DNA of 64,000 bases from Niastella koreensis GR20-10 (GCF_000246855.1 NC_016609.1:1860001-1924000), one strand, 5' to 3'; positions 8,588-16,910 are shown, counted from the stretch's first letter. The notes: generated by a model not told the origin, from the sequence alone. Numbers and translations: made by a program.

Positions 8588-8866
8588 ATGGATAGTAAAA
8601 AATTTGAGAAGGTATCCCGGGCGCTGAGCGACCCGCACCGTTTGCGCATTCTGGAGAAATTCAGGAAGAAATGCGACGACACGTTGTATTGTTCAGAAAT
8701 ACATGATTTTCTGGACCTTGCCCAGCCATCTGTATCCCATCACTTAAAACAACTGGTGGAGGCCGAGCTGCTGATCCCTGAAAAAGAAGGCCGCAACCTC
8801 AAGTATAATTTAAACCAGGAAGTACTCAACGATTACATTGCCTTTCTTACCGCTTTTAAAGCGTAA
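8588..8866 (+). CDS. ArsR-family winged-helix repressor
   Basis: The start is set at ATG 8588, not the longer frame at 8546, because the upstream extension runs through the operator and promoter, while 8588 follows an AAAGGAGG ribosome site, strong for this phylum. 92 aa: VSRALSDPHRLRILEKF is the classic first helix, and SEIHDFLDLAQPSVSHHLKQL the winged HTH, with the wing EKEGRNLKYNLN. Two cysteines (C29 and C36 by this start) are near the recognition region, but the usual ELCVCD metal motif is absent, so the inducer may not be a metal. It probably represses itself and the MFS gene 110 nt downstream, since both carry the same operator core. Confidence 0.9.
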   Translation: MDSKKFEKVSRALSDPHRLRILEKFRKKCDDTLYCSEIHDFLDLAQPSVSHHLKQLVEAELLIPEKEGRNLKYNLNQEVLNDYIAFLTAFKA

Positions 8867-8949
8867 AGAGTAAGTTTTCAGTAAGCAAACACACGAACCA
8901 AAGGGTCTGGCTGCATAACCATGCAGTACGGGAATCCTATTTTCTAATA

Positions 8950-8967
8950 TATCGAAACATTTCAATA
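8950..8967. promoter_or_regulatory. Second, imperfect ArsR-type operator before the MFS gene
   Basis: TATCGAAACATTTCAATA matches the perfect operator core at most positions (ATCGAAA-Y-ATTTC-R-AT). It ends 9 nt before the MFS start codon. Imperfect symmetry suggests weaker binding (inference). Confidence 0.7.
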
Positions 8968-8976
8968 ATTGAATCT

Positions 8977-10197
8977 ATGAAGAAGTCGATCTACATTATG
9001 GCGTTGGGGGCATTCGGCATTATCACCACCGAATTTGGCATTATTGGTATTATGCCCGCCATTGCCAAACATTTTCAGGTGTCTATTGACACTGCCGGCT
9101 GGCTGCTAAGTGGTTTTGCGTTGACCATTGCGCTCACCGGGCCCTTTTCGGTGTTGCTAACATCTAAAATTAACCGAAAATGGATGATGTGTTTAGTGCT
9201 GTTAACCTTTGTGCTGTCTAATATATTATCGGCCATCTCGCCCAATTTCACGGTGCTGATGATAGCCCGGATCCTGCCCGCATTCCTGCACCCGGTGTTC
9301 TGGGCGGTGGCAACTGTAGCCGCCTCAAAACAGGTTGAACCAAAAGATGCGCCTAAGGCGGTGTCGGTAGTACTGGCGGGGCTAAGCGTAGCCACCGTAT
9401 TGGGGGTGCCCATTACCACGTATGTAGCTGATTTAATTAACTGGCAGGCATCCTTTATAGTATCAGGCATTATTAACCTGATTGCCTTTGCGGCCCTGCT
9501 GGCCTTTGTACCATCCATGCCGGTAGTAGAAAAACAATCCGTAAAAAGCCAGCTGGTGATCCTGAAAAAAGGACAAATGTGGGTGAACCTGGTGGCTACT
9601 ATGATTATGATTGCGGGCATCTTTGCCACCTATAGTTACCTGGCCGAATACCTGGGAAAGATCAGCCAGATGAATGGGAAAGAGATCAGTATGATGCTGT
9701 TGTTGTTTGGCGCCACCGGTATTGCCGGCAACTGGGTTACCGGACTGGCCTTGAGTAAGAATGTTTTGTTGACCACCCGCTTTTTCCTGTTGTCATTAAT
9801 TGCAGTACATATGCTGGCTTATACATTCGGTGGCATATTTGTACCTATGACGGCCATAATCGGCATCTGGGGTTTTATTCATACCGGAGGGTTTTTGATT
9901 GGTCAAACCCGAAGTACATCCGAAGCGCCGGAAGCGCCCGAACTGGCTGCCAGTTTAATGGTGTCGTTTGGTAATGCCGGCGTAACGCTGGGAACCTTTT
10001 TGGGGGGATTGATCATAACCCGGTTTGGTATTCATGAAGTAATCTGGATAAGCATTGGGTTACTGGTAGTGGCGCTGGCGCTTACCTGGGTGTTTGTTGG
10101 CCAAAAGCCGGTAACAGTGCCGGTAGAAACGATGGAAAGGGAAAAGGCAATCAGAACGCTTGAGGCGGACCTTGTAGAGGAAGCTATGTTTGTGTAA
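8977..10197 (+). CDS. MFS efflux transporter (DHA1/AraJ-like)
   Basis: 406 aa, about 12 transmembrane helices. The N-terminal half carries IMPAIAKHF, GWLLSGFALTIALTGP and the loop 2-3 region SKINRKWMM, a variant of the family's basic loop. LIARILPAFLHPVFWAV-like helix 4 (MIARILPAFLHPVFWAV here) and APKAVSVVLAGLSVATVLGVP (motif C region of drug exporters) indicate a proton-driven exporter of the AraJ/YdhP group. The C-terminus VETMEREKAIRTLEADLVEEA is a charged cytoplasmic tail. It is co-oriented with the ArsR-type repressor and preceded by the second operator, making this a self-contained, inducible efflux cassette. Substrate unknown. Confidence 0.9.
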   Translation: MKKSIYIMALGAFGIITTEFGIIGIMPAIAKHFQVSIDTAGWLLSGFALTIALTGPFSVLLTSKINRKWMMCLVLLTFVLSNILSAISPNFTVLMIARILPAFLHPVFWAVATVAASKQVEPKDAPKAVSVVLAGLSVATVLGVPITTYVADLINWQASFIVSGIINLIAFAALLAFVPSMPVVEKQSVKSQLVILKKGQMWVNLVATMIMIAGIFATYSYLAEYLGKISQMNGKEISMMLLLFGATGIAGNWVTGLALSKNVLLTTRFFLLSLIAVHMLAYTFGGIFVPMTAIIGIWGFIHTGGFLIGQTRSTSEAPEAPELAASLMVSFGNAGVTLGTFLGGLIITRFGIHEVIWISIGLLVVALALTWVFVGQKPVTVPVETMEREKAIRTLEADLVEEAMFV

Positions 10198-10345
10198 AAA
10201 TTATGTTTACACGGCTATAACCGTTTTCTGCACAGTTATCGGCTAAAACTGCACGTTTATTAAAAAGGTGTCATATGATTTGCAAATCAGCAATTTGTGT
10301 GTTTTCTTTGCATGTTAAAATTATAACATTAAAAGTTGAACGTAT

Positions 10346-11269
10346 ATGACCCTCAATCGCCTTGCATTAGCAGCCCTTGCACTTGTTCTTACCGTGGCAA
10401 GTTGTAAAAAAGATAATGATTTTGTAGAGAATAAAGTGCCTGTAGCCGATGCGGGTCCTTCTGCAACAGTTTCTACTACCGATTCGGCTGTGGTTACCGG
10501 AAAAGGTACCGATGCCGATGGAAACGTAGTAGCTTACCTGTGGAGCCAGGTTTCAGGCCCGGTTAATGCCAACATCGTGAATCCCGGATCTGCTGCCACT
10601 ACCATCAAATTCAATACATCAGGTAGCTATGTGTTCCAGTTAATGGTAACCGATAACAAAGGCGCTACCGGTGTTGATACCATGACGATCGTTTATAATG
10701 GTCCCAAAACGCTGGTGCTGCAACCTAACAATAACGCAGGCGAATATCAACTGGTGAACTTGCTTGGTAATGATGCCTCCGGAATAGCTGGCAATTCTAT
10801 TGACGCCGATGCCTGGACATCCGGTGGCGGCACGTATAACCTCAGAGGCATTTTGAAATTCGATCTGAGCAGCATCCCAGCCAGCGCAACTGTTAAAAGC
10901 GCAACTCTGTACCTGTATTCTGCGATCAATCCTGCTACAGGTAATATGGTAGATGCGAACTATGGCTCGGCTAATACTGCCTTACTGCAACAAATTACTG
11001 CACCCTGGACAACCAGTTCAATCAACTGGTTTAATCCACCTGCCGTAAATACAGGTACTCAAATTACCGTAGCACAGGCGCCTCAGGGTCAGTTGGATCT
11101 GGCACTCGATGTAAAAAGCCATGTTGCCACTATGGTAAGCAATAACGCCAACTATGGCTGGATGCTTAGATTACAAACTGAGAATTACTACAACAGCCGC
11201 ATTTTTGTATCGAGCCGTAACCAGGCTTATCCCGACAAACACCCCAAACTGGTGGTTGTATATCAATAA
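10346..11269 (+). CDS. Lipoprotein with PKD and DNRLRE domains
   Basis: 307 aa. The signal peptide ends in TVASCKKDND, a lipobox with the acylated Cys at about residue 20 and a Bacteroidetes-style charged stretch after it that favours surface export. Residues ~32-120 form a PKD-type domain (PVADAGPSATVS, GTDADGNVVAYLWSQVSGP, FQLMVTDNKGATGVDTM). Residues ~125-307 form a DNRLRE domain (RGILKFDLSSIPASATVKSA, SINWFNPPAVNTG, ending HPKLVVVYQ). DNRLRE domains are carbohydrate-binding-like beta sandwiches at cell surfaces. A TTTG/TTTCTTTG pair at 10279-10310 is a plausible promoter and a strong terminator follows. Probably a surface glycan-binding or adhesive protein (inference). Confidence 0.85.
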   Translation: MTLNRLALAALALVLTVASCKKDNDFVENKVPVADAGPSATVSTTDSAVVTGKGTDADGNVVAYLWSQVSGPVNANIVNPGSAATTIKFNTSGSYVFQLMVTDNKGATGVDTMTIVYNGPKTLVLQPNNNAGEYQLVNLLGNDASGIAGNSIDADAWTSGGGTYNLRGILKFDLSSIPASATVKSATLYLYSAINPATGNMVDANYGSANTALLQQITAPWTTSSINWFNPPAVNTGTQITVAQAPQGQLDLALDVKSHVATMVSNNANYGWMLRLQTENYYNSRIFVSSRNQAYPDKHPKLVVVYQ

Positions 11270-11289
11270 AGAGGATATAAATTAAATAA

Positions 11290-11330
11290 AACGGGCAGAT
11301 CCAATTAATGGGGCTGCCCGTTTGTTTTTT
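11290..11330 (+). terminator. Intrinsic terminator of the DNRLRE lipoprotein gene
   Basis: 9-bp stem AACGGGCAG / CTGCCCGTT followed by TTGTTTTTT, 20 nt after the stop codon. Confidence 0.9.
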
Positions 11331-11376
11331 ATTCATTTAATCCCGATTATTGTGTTTAAAGAAAACAGCTATCAGC

Positions 11377-12270
11377 ATGGAAAAAATTTATCTCAGCGAT
11401 TCGGGACCCAAAGTATCACCAGCTATTTATGGTTTTTACAGATGGAATGAAGTAACAGGCGATGCCGCCCAAACCATGGAAAAGATCGTTAACCTGTGTC
11501 TGGAACTGGGCATTAATACGTTCGATCATGCTGATATGTATGGCAATTACCAATGTGAAGAACTGTTTGGCAAGCTGATTAACCGCAAGTCGTTTAAACG
11601 GGAAGACATTGTATTGTTTTCTAAATGCGGGTTTGTTTCGCCCAATGCCGAAGAGCCTGAAGTACGTATTAAACATTACAACACGTCTGCCGCGCATATT
11701 CTTAAAAGCGTAGATAATTCACTGCGGAAATTACGAACAGATTATATAGATATTTTTCTGCTCAATCACCTCGACCCATTATCGAATGTGGAAGAAACCG
11801 CTCTGGCTTTACAACGCCTTAAAGAAAGTGGCAAAGTGAAGAACATCGGGGTGATGAATTTCACCGTGTTTCAACATCAGTTACTGGCTTCTTTATTACG
11901 CACGCCTATTGTTACCAATCATATTGAATTGAACCTGCTGAACACGTCGGCCCTTGACAATGGTCAGCTGGATTATATAAAACAGCGCTATATGCGTCCG
12001 CTGGCTTCAGCACCGCTGGCTGCAGGCCGTATTGCCAATGGCACCGATGCGCAGGCGGTGAAAGTGCGTTCTACCCTGGAAGTATTGGGTAAAAAATACA
12101 ATGCTGATATAGAATCCCTTGCTGTTGCCTGGCTGGTTAAATTAGGCGCATTGCCATTAATAGGCACCATTAATGAGCAAAGGATCCGCAATATTGCCAA
12201 TGCCTTTTCTATTGACCTCGATCACCAGGATTGGTATGAGTTGTATACTGCTTCCAGAGGGGAGCTGTAA
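11377..12270 (+). CDS. Aldo/keto reductase (YdhF-like)
   Basis: The start is set at ATG 11377 (MEKIYLSDSG) rather than TTG 11350, which overlaps the preceding terminator region. 297 aa TIM barrel. Catalytic tetrad: Asp in TFDHADMYGNY with the Tyr of MYGNY, Lys in VLFSKCGF and His in IFLLNHLDP. NADPH-site features are GVMNFT and the C-terminal PLIGTINEQRIRNIANAF. The HADMYGNYQCEELFGKL segment is typical of the YdhF subgroup, which reduces diketones and methylglyoxal in vitro. It appears monocistronic, with a terminator at 12335-12369. Confidence 0.92.
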   Translation: MEKIYLSDSGPKVSPAIYGFYRWNEVTGDAAQTMEKIVNLCLELGINTFDHADMYGNYQCEELFGKLINRKSFKREDIVLFSKCGFVSPNAEEPEVRIKHYNTSAAHILKSVDNSLRKLRTDYIDIFLLNHLDPLSNVEETALALQRLKESGKVKNIGVMNFTVFQHQLLASLLRTPIVTNHIELNLLNTSALDNGQLDYIKQRYMRPLASAPLAAGRIANGTDAQAVKVRSTLEVLGKKYNADIESLAVAWLVKLGALPLIGTINEQRIRNIANAFSIDLDHQDWYELYTASRGEL

Positions 12271-12276
12271 TAAGCT

Positions 12277-12304
12277 GGCAAACGGCAGAAGGCAGACGGC
12301 AGAC
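12277..12304. repeat. Heptamer array GGCARAC after the aldo/keto reductase
   Basis: Four 7-bp words (GGCAAAC, GGCAGAA and two of GGCAGAC) begin 6 nt after the stop. The complementary word GTCTGCC recurs at 12403-12409, beyond the terminator, so the block can fold back. Confidence 0.75.
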
Positions 12305-12334
12305 AAAAAATACATAGCAGAAATTATTTAGTAT

Positions 12335-12369
12335 AAAACGCTTAGCGCAGTATTGTGTTAAGCGTTTTT
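12335..12369 (+). terminator. Intrinsic terminator of the aldo/keto reductase gene
   Basis: 10-bp stem AAAACGCTTA / TAAGCGTTTT with a 14-nt loop and a T run. A second small hairpin (CTCGGC-TTA-GCCGAG, 12385-12399) follows. Confidence 0.85.
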
Positions 12370-12467
12370 CTTTCTGCGTCAGCTCTCGGCTTAGCCGAGA
12401 CCGTCTGCCTTGTCTTCCAGGTGACTTTCTTTCCACCACCACTGCCCCTCTTTAACCACAATTAAAC

Positions 12468-12475
12468 TATCTTTG
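12468..12475 (+). promoter_or_regulatory. Near-leaderless -7 element (TATCTTTG) of pcm
   Basis: Exact TAnnTTTG ending 7 nt before the pcm ATG, implying a leader of only a few nucleotides. Confidence 0.7.
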
Positions 12476-12482
12476 TACCGAA

Positions 12483-13139
12483 ATGAGAACGTTTGAAGAT
12501 ACTTACCGGCATAAAGGATTGCGTAAACAACTCGTTGATCAATTAAAACAGAAAGGCATTACCGACGAACGGGTGCTGACAGCCATATTACAGATTCCCC
12601 GGCATTATTTCCTCGATTCAGCTTTAGACAGGGTCGCTTATGAAGACCGGGCTTTTCCTATTGCAGAAGGTCAAACCATTTCACAACCATATACGGTGGC
12701 CTATCAAACCCAGTTACTGGAAGTAAAGCCGTACGAAAAAGTGCTTGAAATTGGTACGGGTAGTGGATACCAGGCAATTGTACTGGGCGAAATGCAGGCC
12801 CAGGTGTATACTATTGAGCGGCAGAAAAAGTTGTATGAAGAACACCGCGGTTTTGTGTTGAGAAGCAAATATCCCAACATTAAATACTTTTATGGCGATG
12901 GGTATGAAGGCCTGCCCACGTACGCACCTTTTGACAAGGTGATTGTTACGGCGGCCGCCCCCTACATTCCACCTAAACTGATAGACCAGTTAAAACCAGG
13001 TGGCAAAATGGTAATACCGGTAGGCGAGGGCAACATTCAACGGATGTTACGCCTTACCAAACAACGCGATGGTAGTGTAACAGAAGAATTATTCGACAAT
13101 TTTTCGTTTGTGCCAATGCTTGAAGGAAAGAACAGTTAA
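12483..13139 (+). CDS. pcm: Protein-L-isoaspartate O-methyltransferase
   Basis: 218 aa, the usual length. It repairs isoaspartyl residues in aged proteins using S-adenosylmethionine. PCMT signatures are present: IPRHYFLDSALDRVAYED, AEGQTISQPYTVAYQ (substrate loop), VLEIGTGSGYQAIVL (SAM motif I), VYTIERQ (acidic ribose-binding Glu), YGDGYEGL and PFDKVIVTAAAP (post-I motifs), LKPGGKMVIPVG. The start codon lies 7 nt after a TAnnTTTG box, so the mRNA is almost leaderless. The metK gene that makes its cofactor is elsewhere in the window and not linked. A TTGAATG heptamer array starts 5 nt after the stop. Confidence 0.96.
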   Translation: MRTFEDTYRHKGLRKQLVDQLKQKGITDERVLTAILQIPRHYFLDSALDRVAYEDRAFPIAEGQTISQPYTVAYQTQLLEVKPYEKVLEIGTGSGYQAIVLGEMQAQVYTIERQKKLYEEHRGFVLRSKYPNIKYFYGDGYEGLPTYAPFDKVIVTAAAPYIPPKLIDQLKPGGKMVIPVGEGNIQRMLRLTKQRDGSVTEELFDNFSFVPMLEGKNS

Positions 13140-13144
13140 GAATA

Positions 13145-13171
13145 TTGAATGTTCAATGTTGAATGTCGAAG
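13145..13171. repeat. Short heptamer array TTGAATG
   Basis: Three 7-bp words (TTGAATG, TTCAATG, TTGAATG) plus a partial word, starting 5 nt after the pcm stop. The same word class occurs within 20217-20563. Confidence 0.7.
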
Positions 13172-13230
13172 TAAATCCACCAAATGAAAACAAGTAAAAA
13201 CTAAATAACTTTAAATAAAAATAACTCAGC

Positions 13231-13995
13231 TTGCGAATAGTTATTATCGGTACAGGAAACGTGGCAACTATACTGGGAAAAAGGTTTTTGGCAGCAGACC
13301 ATGAAATTGTGCAGGTTTGCGGAAGAAATCAATTGCATGCTGAAGAACTGGCCGATGCTTTGTCTGCCTCGTTCACCACCGGTCTGCAGCATGTGAACTC
13401 CAATGCCGATCTGTATGTGCTGGCTGTAAGCGACACCGCGGTGGCCGCTGTTGCCTCCCAGCTACAGCTGAATAATAAACTGGTGGTGCATACCGCCGGG
13501 GCGGTTTCAAAAAATGTGTTGAGCGCCTGCAGTAAGAACTATGGGGTGCTGTATCCGCTGCAAAGCCTCCGCAGCGAGTTGAATGAATTACCTGATATTC
13601 CATTTTTAGTAGATGGCAATACTGAAGATGACCTGGCCCTTATTACCGAGTTTGCCAGTTCCATCAGTAACCAGGTACAGCAGGCCGGTGATGAAGAACG
13701 GCTGAAACTGCATATAGCGGCTGTTATGGTAAGTAACTTCACCAATCATTTATATGCCCTTGCAAAAGCATACTGTTTGCAGGAGCATGTTGATTTCAAT
13801 ATGTTGTTACCGTTGATTACTTCAGTGGCCGAACGGCTGCATGATTACGAACCGGCGGCTGTGCAAACCGGCCCGGCTGTACGTAACGACGAAGCCACTA
13901 TTCAAAAACACCTGGCGCTTTTACAACCGCATCCGGCTCTGCAATCCTTGTATTATATGTTTACGGAGAGCATTAAGAAGATGCATAAGCAATAA
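13231..13995 (+). CDS. Rossmann-like / DUF2520 protein
   Basis: 254 aa beginning at a TTG codon (13231), chosen because the Rossmann strand RIVIIGTGNVATILGKRF starts immediately after it and no ATG precedes it in frame. NAD(P)-binding GTGNVA at residues ~7-12, ADLYVLAVSDTAV and LVVHTAGAVS mirror ketopantoate/pyrroline-carboxylate-reductase-like folds. The DUF2520 domain (about 130-254) begins FLVDGNTEDDLALI and contains AAVMVSNFTNHLYALAKAYC and the GPAVRNDEATIQKHLALL signature. The reaction is not established. The TAA stop overlaps the first word of the AAAAGGC array. Confidence 0.88.
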   Translation: MRIVIIGTGNVATILGKRFLAADHEIVQVCGRNQLHAEELADALSASFTTGLQHVNSNADLYVLAVSDTAVAAVASQLQLNNKLVVHTAGAVSKNVLSACSKNYGVLYPLQSLRSELNELPDIPFLVDGNTEDDLALITEFASSISNQVQQAGDEERLKLHIAAVMVSNFTNHLYALAKAYCLQEHVDFNMLLPLITSVAERLHDYEPAAVQTGPAVRNDEATIQKHLALLQPHPALQSLYYMFTESIKKMHKQ

Positions 13996-14073
13996 GGCAA
14001 AAGGCAATAAGGCAAAAGGCAAAAGGCAAAAGGCAAAAGGCAAAAGGCAAAAGGCAAAAGGCAAAAGGCAAAT
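13989..14073. repeat. AAAAGGC heptamer array starting at the DUF2520 stop codon
   Basis: Tandem AAAAGGC words run from the final codons of the DUF2520 gene to 14073. Two AATAAGGC variants occur near the start; the first of them contains the stop TAA. The later units are identical. Confidence 0.92.
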
Positions 14074-14121
14074 AATTTTTGGCGCCGCAAGTTAGTTATT
14101 AACCTCAACAGTTGCGCGAGC

Positions 14122-14184
14122 CCACTCACTACTGACTACTCACTACTGACTACTCACCACTGACTACTAACTGCTCACTACTCA
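14122..14184. repeat. TGAGTAG heptamer array starting at the DinB stop codon
   Basis: On the minus strand nine gapless 7-bp words of the type TSAGTRG begin with the TGA stop (14184-14182) and end at 14122. Alternation of TGAGTAG and TCAGTAG gives a 14-bp super-period in the distal part. Confidence 0.92.
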
Positions 14185-14796
14185 CGCCCTGTGTTGCTTC
14201 ACCTTCGTTTTGGCTCCGGCTTTTTTCTTTTTCTTCTTAATGATCTTTGCCTTTACTTTTTCCTTCTCTTTTCTGGCAGGTTGATCGCCCAGGTATCTTT
14301 CGCGAATGATGCGTATGTGATGGGCAACATGGCCTGCACAAACAAAGGCCAGTCCGGCAACGCTGATCTGGTTGTTATTGGCCGACCCGGTTTGCAGTAA
14401 CTGGTCATCATCGAGCGAATTCAGGAACAGTTCATTGGCCGTGCGCAGGGCTTTGAATTCTTCTACCAGCTCGTTCCATTTGCGTTTGGGGGCTTTGGCC
14501 GCTATGGCCCAGTTGTTCTCGTCAAAACCAGGCAGGAGCGCCGGGTCGTGACGGGCAAAGGTGAGTGCCCGGTAGATAAATACCCGCTCGGAATCAATGA
14601 TGTGCTGCAGCAATTCCTTGATCGTCCATTTGCCTTCCGCATAGGCAAAGTTGATCTTTTTGTGTGGGATCTGTTTCAGGAGTTTTCTAAACCGGCGGGT
14701 GTTGTTGGCCAATGCCTCCTGCAAATTGTCTTCCTGCAGGGCATTGATATAGGTTTTGAAAAAATCAGGTACGGCAATGTCTTTTCTGGTCACCAT
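14182..14796 (-). CDS. DinB-superfamily protein with basic tail
   Basis: 204 aa. Four-helix DinB fold: YAEGKWTIKELLQHIIDSER (first metal His in HIIDSER), FIYRALTFARHDPALLPGFD, WNELVEEFKALRTANELFLN, and VCAGHVAHHIRIIRERYLGD with the HxxHH metal motif. Family members are often thiol transferases or metal-dependent hydrolases using bacillithiol or similar; activity here is unassigned. The last ~30 residues (KEKEKVKAKIIKKKKKKAGAKT) are almost only Lys, Ala and Glu, unlike the family core, and may bind nucleic acid. The TGA stop is the first three bases of a nine-unit heptamer array, so the gene end and array edge coincide. Confidence 0.88.
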   Translation of the reverse strand: MVTRKDIAVPDFFKTYINALQEDNLQEALANNTRRFRKLLKQIPHKKINFAYAEGKWTIKELLQHIIDSERVFIYRALTFARHDPALLPGFDENNWAIAAKAPKRKWNELVEEFKALRTANELFLNSLDDDQLLQTGSANNNQISVAGLAFVCAGHVAHHIRIIRERYLGDQPARKEKEKVKAKIIKKKKKKAGAKTKVKQHRA

Positions 14797-14825
14797 ACTT
14801 TCTATTTTTCTAAAAATAGGAAAAA

Positions 14826-14873
14826 GTTACCAGTTACCGGTTTCCGGTTGCCAGTTTCCCGGTAACCGGAAAC
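14826..14873. repeat. GTTWCCR heptamer array upstream of the DinB gene
   Basis: Five gapless words (GTTACCA, GTTACCG, GTTTCCG and two variants) then two inverted ones (GGTAACC, GGAAAC). Same vocabulary as 8367-8506. It sits between the S8 protease terminator and the DinB start. Confidence 0.85.
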
Positions 14874-14916
14874 AAAAAGGGTACACATGTTGGCAATATG
14901 CCTCTATGTGTACCCT
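14874..14916 (-). terminator. Intrinsic terminator of the S8 protease gene
   Basis: 11-bp stem AGGGTACACAT / ATGTGTACCCT. On the minus strand it is followed by TTTTTGTTTCC. It lies 22 nt after the protease stop. Confidence 0.9.
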
Positions 14917-14937
14917 GGTCTTATAATTTAGAAAAAA

Positions 14938-16650
14938 TTATCCTTTCTTATTCTTCATAGTTGGCTTAGGCGACACTGTTTTAGGAGCCACCTTTTTACC
15001 TGTAGGATTAAGCGTAGCAGCCACCTTGGCAGCTTCGTAGGCATTGATAACGCCACCGCTTACGCACAGTTCGCTCATATTCACTACTTCGTCGGTACCT
15101 GGTTTGCTCACTTTAACGCCAGGGTTCTGGGCCGATTTCATGATGCAGTATTTCAACTGCTGCGGCGTGAGGTAAGGGAAATATTCCAGCAACAGGGCTG
15201 CGGTACCAACTACCACCGGGCAGGCCATGCTGGTACCCTGGGCAATGCCATAGGTATTGCCACCGGGAATGCTCGAGTAGATCTTAACGCCGGGTGCAAA
15301 CACATCTACCTGTTTTTTACCATAGTTACTGAAGCTGGCTGTATAACCACCGGAATTGGGGTCGCCGCTGGCGCCTACCGTGATCCAGTTAGAAGCCTTT
15401 TTATGGGTATCCTTCATGACCGGGTTAGGGAAATTGTCGGCGGTATCAACGTTTTTGGCGTCGTTACCTGCTGCATGCACCAGTAATACGCCTTTGCTTT
15501 CAGCATATCTAACGGCATCTTCTATCCATTTTTTCTGGGGAGAAAAGTCTTTACCAAAGCTCATGTTCACCACTTTGGCGCCGTTATCGGCCGCATAGCG
15601 GATGGCCAGGGCAATATCTTTATCGTGCTCATCGCCATCAGGCACGGCACGGATCATCATAATACGTACGTTATCGGCAACGCCGTCCATTCCTTTACCA
15701 TTGTTGCGCTCGGCGCCAATGATCCCGGCCACGTGGGTGCCATGGAAGGGGGTAGATGCCATTACATCGGCATTACCGTAGCTACGGTCGTTGATGTCCT
15801 GCTCATTATCGTGGGTAACGTTACCACGGTAATCTTCAGGCGCTTTTGTTTTTGCCTCTTCTTTTCTTTCTTCACCGCTAACAAACTCGTCAAAACCATC
15901 CAGGAACTCCTTGTTGGTGGTTTCCATCATCTGGTTGTTCTTGAAAAGGAACATCAGGGCGCCTTTGGCCGAACTCTGTTCGGGCGATTCGGTTTTAAAG
16001 GTATCCAGCTGGTTGCCGGTATAGGTGTCTTTACCCATGCCTGCACGAATAATGCTGTCGCTTTTTTGGGCGGTGGTTAAATATTTTCTCAGTCTAACCA
16101 CATCGATCTGTTCATCGCCACCATCGCCTTCTACTTTTGATTTGGCTTTCAACCACATTTTGTACTGGTCTTTTTCATCCCGGCTCATTTTGGTGGTATC
16201 TACCTTTTGATCGGCGTATTTGCTTTTAAACATATGGTAAACGCGGGCGCCTTCATAAGAATCCTGTTTTACGTTCTTGCCATCTTTACCGCCTATAAAG
16301 TTCCAGCCGTGAATGTCATCCACATAGCCGTTTCCGTCATCGTCGATGCCATTACCGGGGATCTCTTTGGGGTTTACCCAAAGAATGTCTTTCAGGTCCT
16401 CATGCAGGGTATCGATGCCTGAATCGATGATCGCCACCAGCACGGTCTTCCCTTTCAGGTTCTTGGAGTGAATGAAATCATAGGCTTTATTTACGCTGAT
16501 CCCATAATACCCATCCTTGGTGTTATCGAGCAGATGCCATCCATTCGGCACAGCGCCTGTTTTAAAGGTTTTCTCCTGCTGCGCAAAAGAAGTTTGTTCA
16601 GCAATCACAAAGGCAGTGAGTAATCCTGCTACTTTTACCAGTTTGTTCAT
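14938..16650 (-). CDS. Secreted subtilisin-family (S8) serine protease with long Asp-His insertion
   Basis: 570 aa. Signal peptide MNKLVKVAGLLTAFVIA...SFAQ. Catalytic triad: D76 in VAIIDSGIDTLHEDL, H303 in PFHGTHVAGI and S474 in GIAQGTSMACPVVVG; the oxyanion Asn is in VHAAGNDAKN (about N396). A typical subtilisin has ~30 residues between Asp and His; here there are ~227, including a DDDGNGYVDD calcium-like loop and a Lys/Glu/Asp-rich helical stretch. It ends in a basic tail (KPTMKNKKG) with no type IX sorting domain, so export is probably Sec to periplasm or beyond. Several Bacteroidetes S8 peptidases carry such an insertion; its role is unknown to me. Terminator at 14874-14916. Confidence 0.93.
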   Translation of the reverse strand: MNKLVKVAGLLTAFVIAEQTSFAQQEKTFKTGAVPNGWHLLDNTKDGYYGISVNKAYDFIHSKNLKGKTVLVAIIDSGIDTLHEDLKDILWVNPKEIPGNGIDDDGNGYVDDIHGWNFIGGKDGKNVKQDSYEGARVYHMFKSKYADQKVDTTKMSRDEKDQYKMWLKAKSKVEGDGGDEQIDVVRLRKYLTTAQKSDSIIRAGMGKDTYTGNQLDTFKTESPEQSSAKGALMFLFKNNQMMETTNKEFLDGFDEFVSGEERKEEAKTKAPEDYRGNVTHDNEQDINDRSYGNADVMASTPFHGTHVAGIIGAERNNGKGMDGVADNVRIMMIRAVPDGDEHDKDIALAIRYAADNGAKVVNMSFGKDFSPQKKWIEDAVRYAESKGVLLVHAAGNDAKNVDTADNFPNPVMKDTHKKASNWITVGASGDPNSGGYTASFSNYGKKQVDVFAPGVKIYSSIPGGNTYGIAQGTSMACPVVVGTAALLLEYFPYLTPQQLKYCIMKSAQNPGVKVSKPGTDEVVNMSELCVSGGVINAYEAAKVAATLNPTGKKVAPKTVSPKPTMKNKKG

Positions 16651-16804
16651 TTACAAGTGTTTTTGTTCTTTACAGATTTACAGATGCGTAACGTAAGTTT
16701 ATTAACGGTATATGGGGCTCAAATATCTGGTTTTTTACTAATTCTTAACATTTGAAGATTTCCCCGCCTTTACAAACGTTCATTGTTTATCAGCCACAAA
16801 ATAT

Positions 16805-16845
16805 AAAATTAAAAGCCACACATGTATGTTATTACATGAGTGGCT
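16805..16845 (-). terminator. Intrinsic terminator of the OmpA/TSP3 gene
   Basis: Stem AGCCACACATGTA paired with TACATGAGTGGCT (one mismatch); on the minus strand it is followed by TTTTAATTTT. About 65 nt after the stop codon at 16911. Confidence 0.82.
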
Positions 16846-16910
16846 GGTAATTTGTTTTAATATTTTGTAAAGACCGGCCTTGCAAAAGCAATGTACCCGG
16901 TACCTTATGC

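Noticed and set aside
8588..10197. Recent horizontal transfer of the ArsR/MFS cassette
   Set aside because: No integrase, flanking repeats or clear compositional break seen; cannot be supported without computation.
13841..14095. Plus-strand ORF ending in a Lys/Gly/Gln repeat tail
   Set aside because: Out-of-frame reading of the DUF2520 gene followed by the AAAAGGC array.
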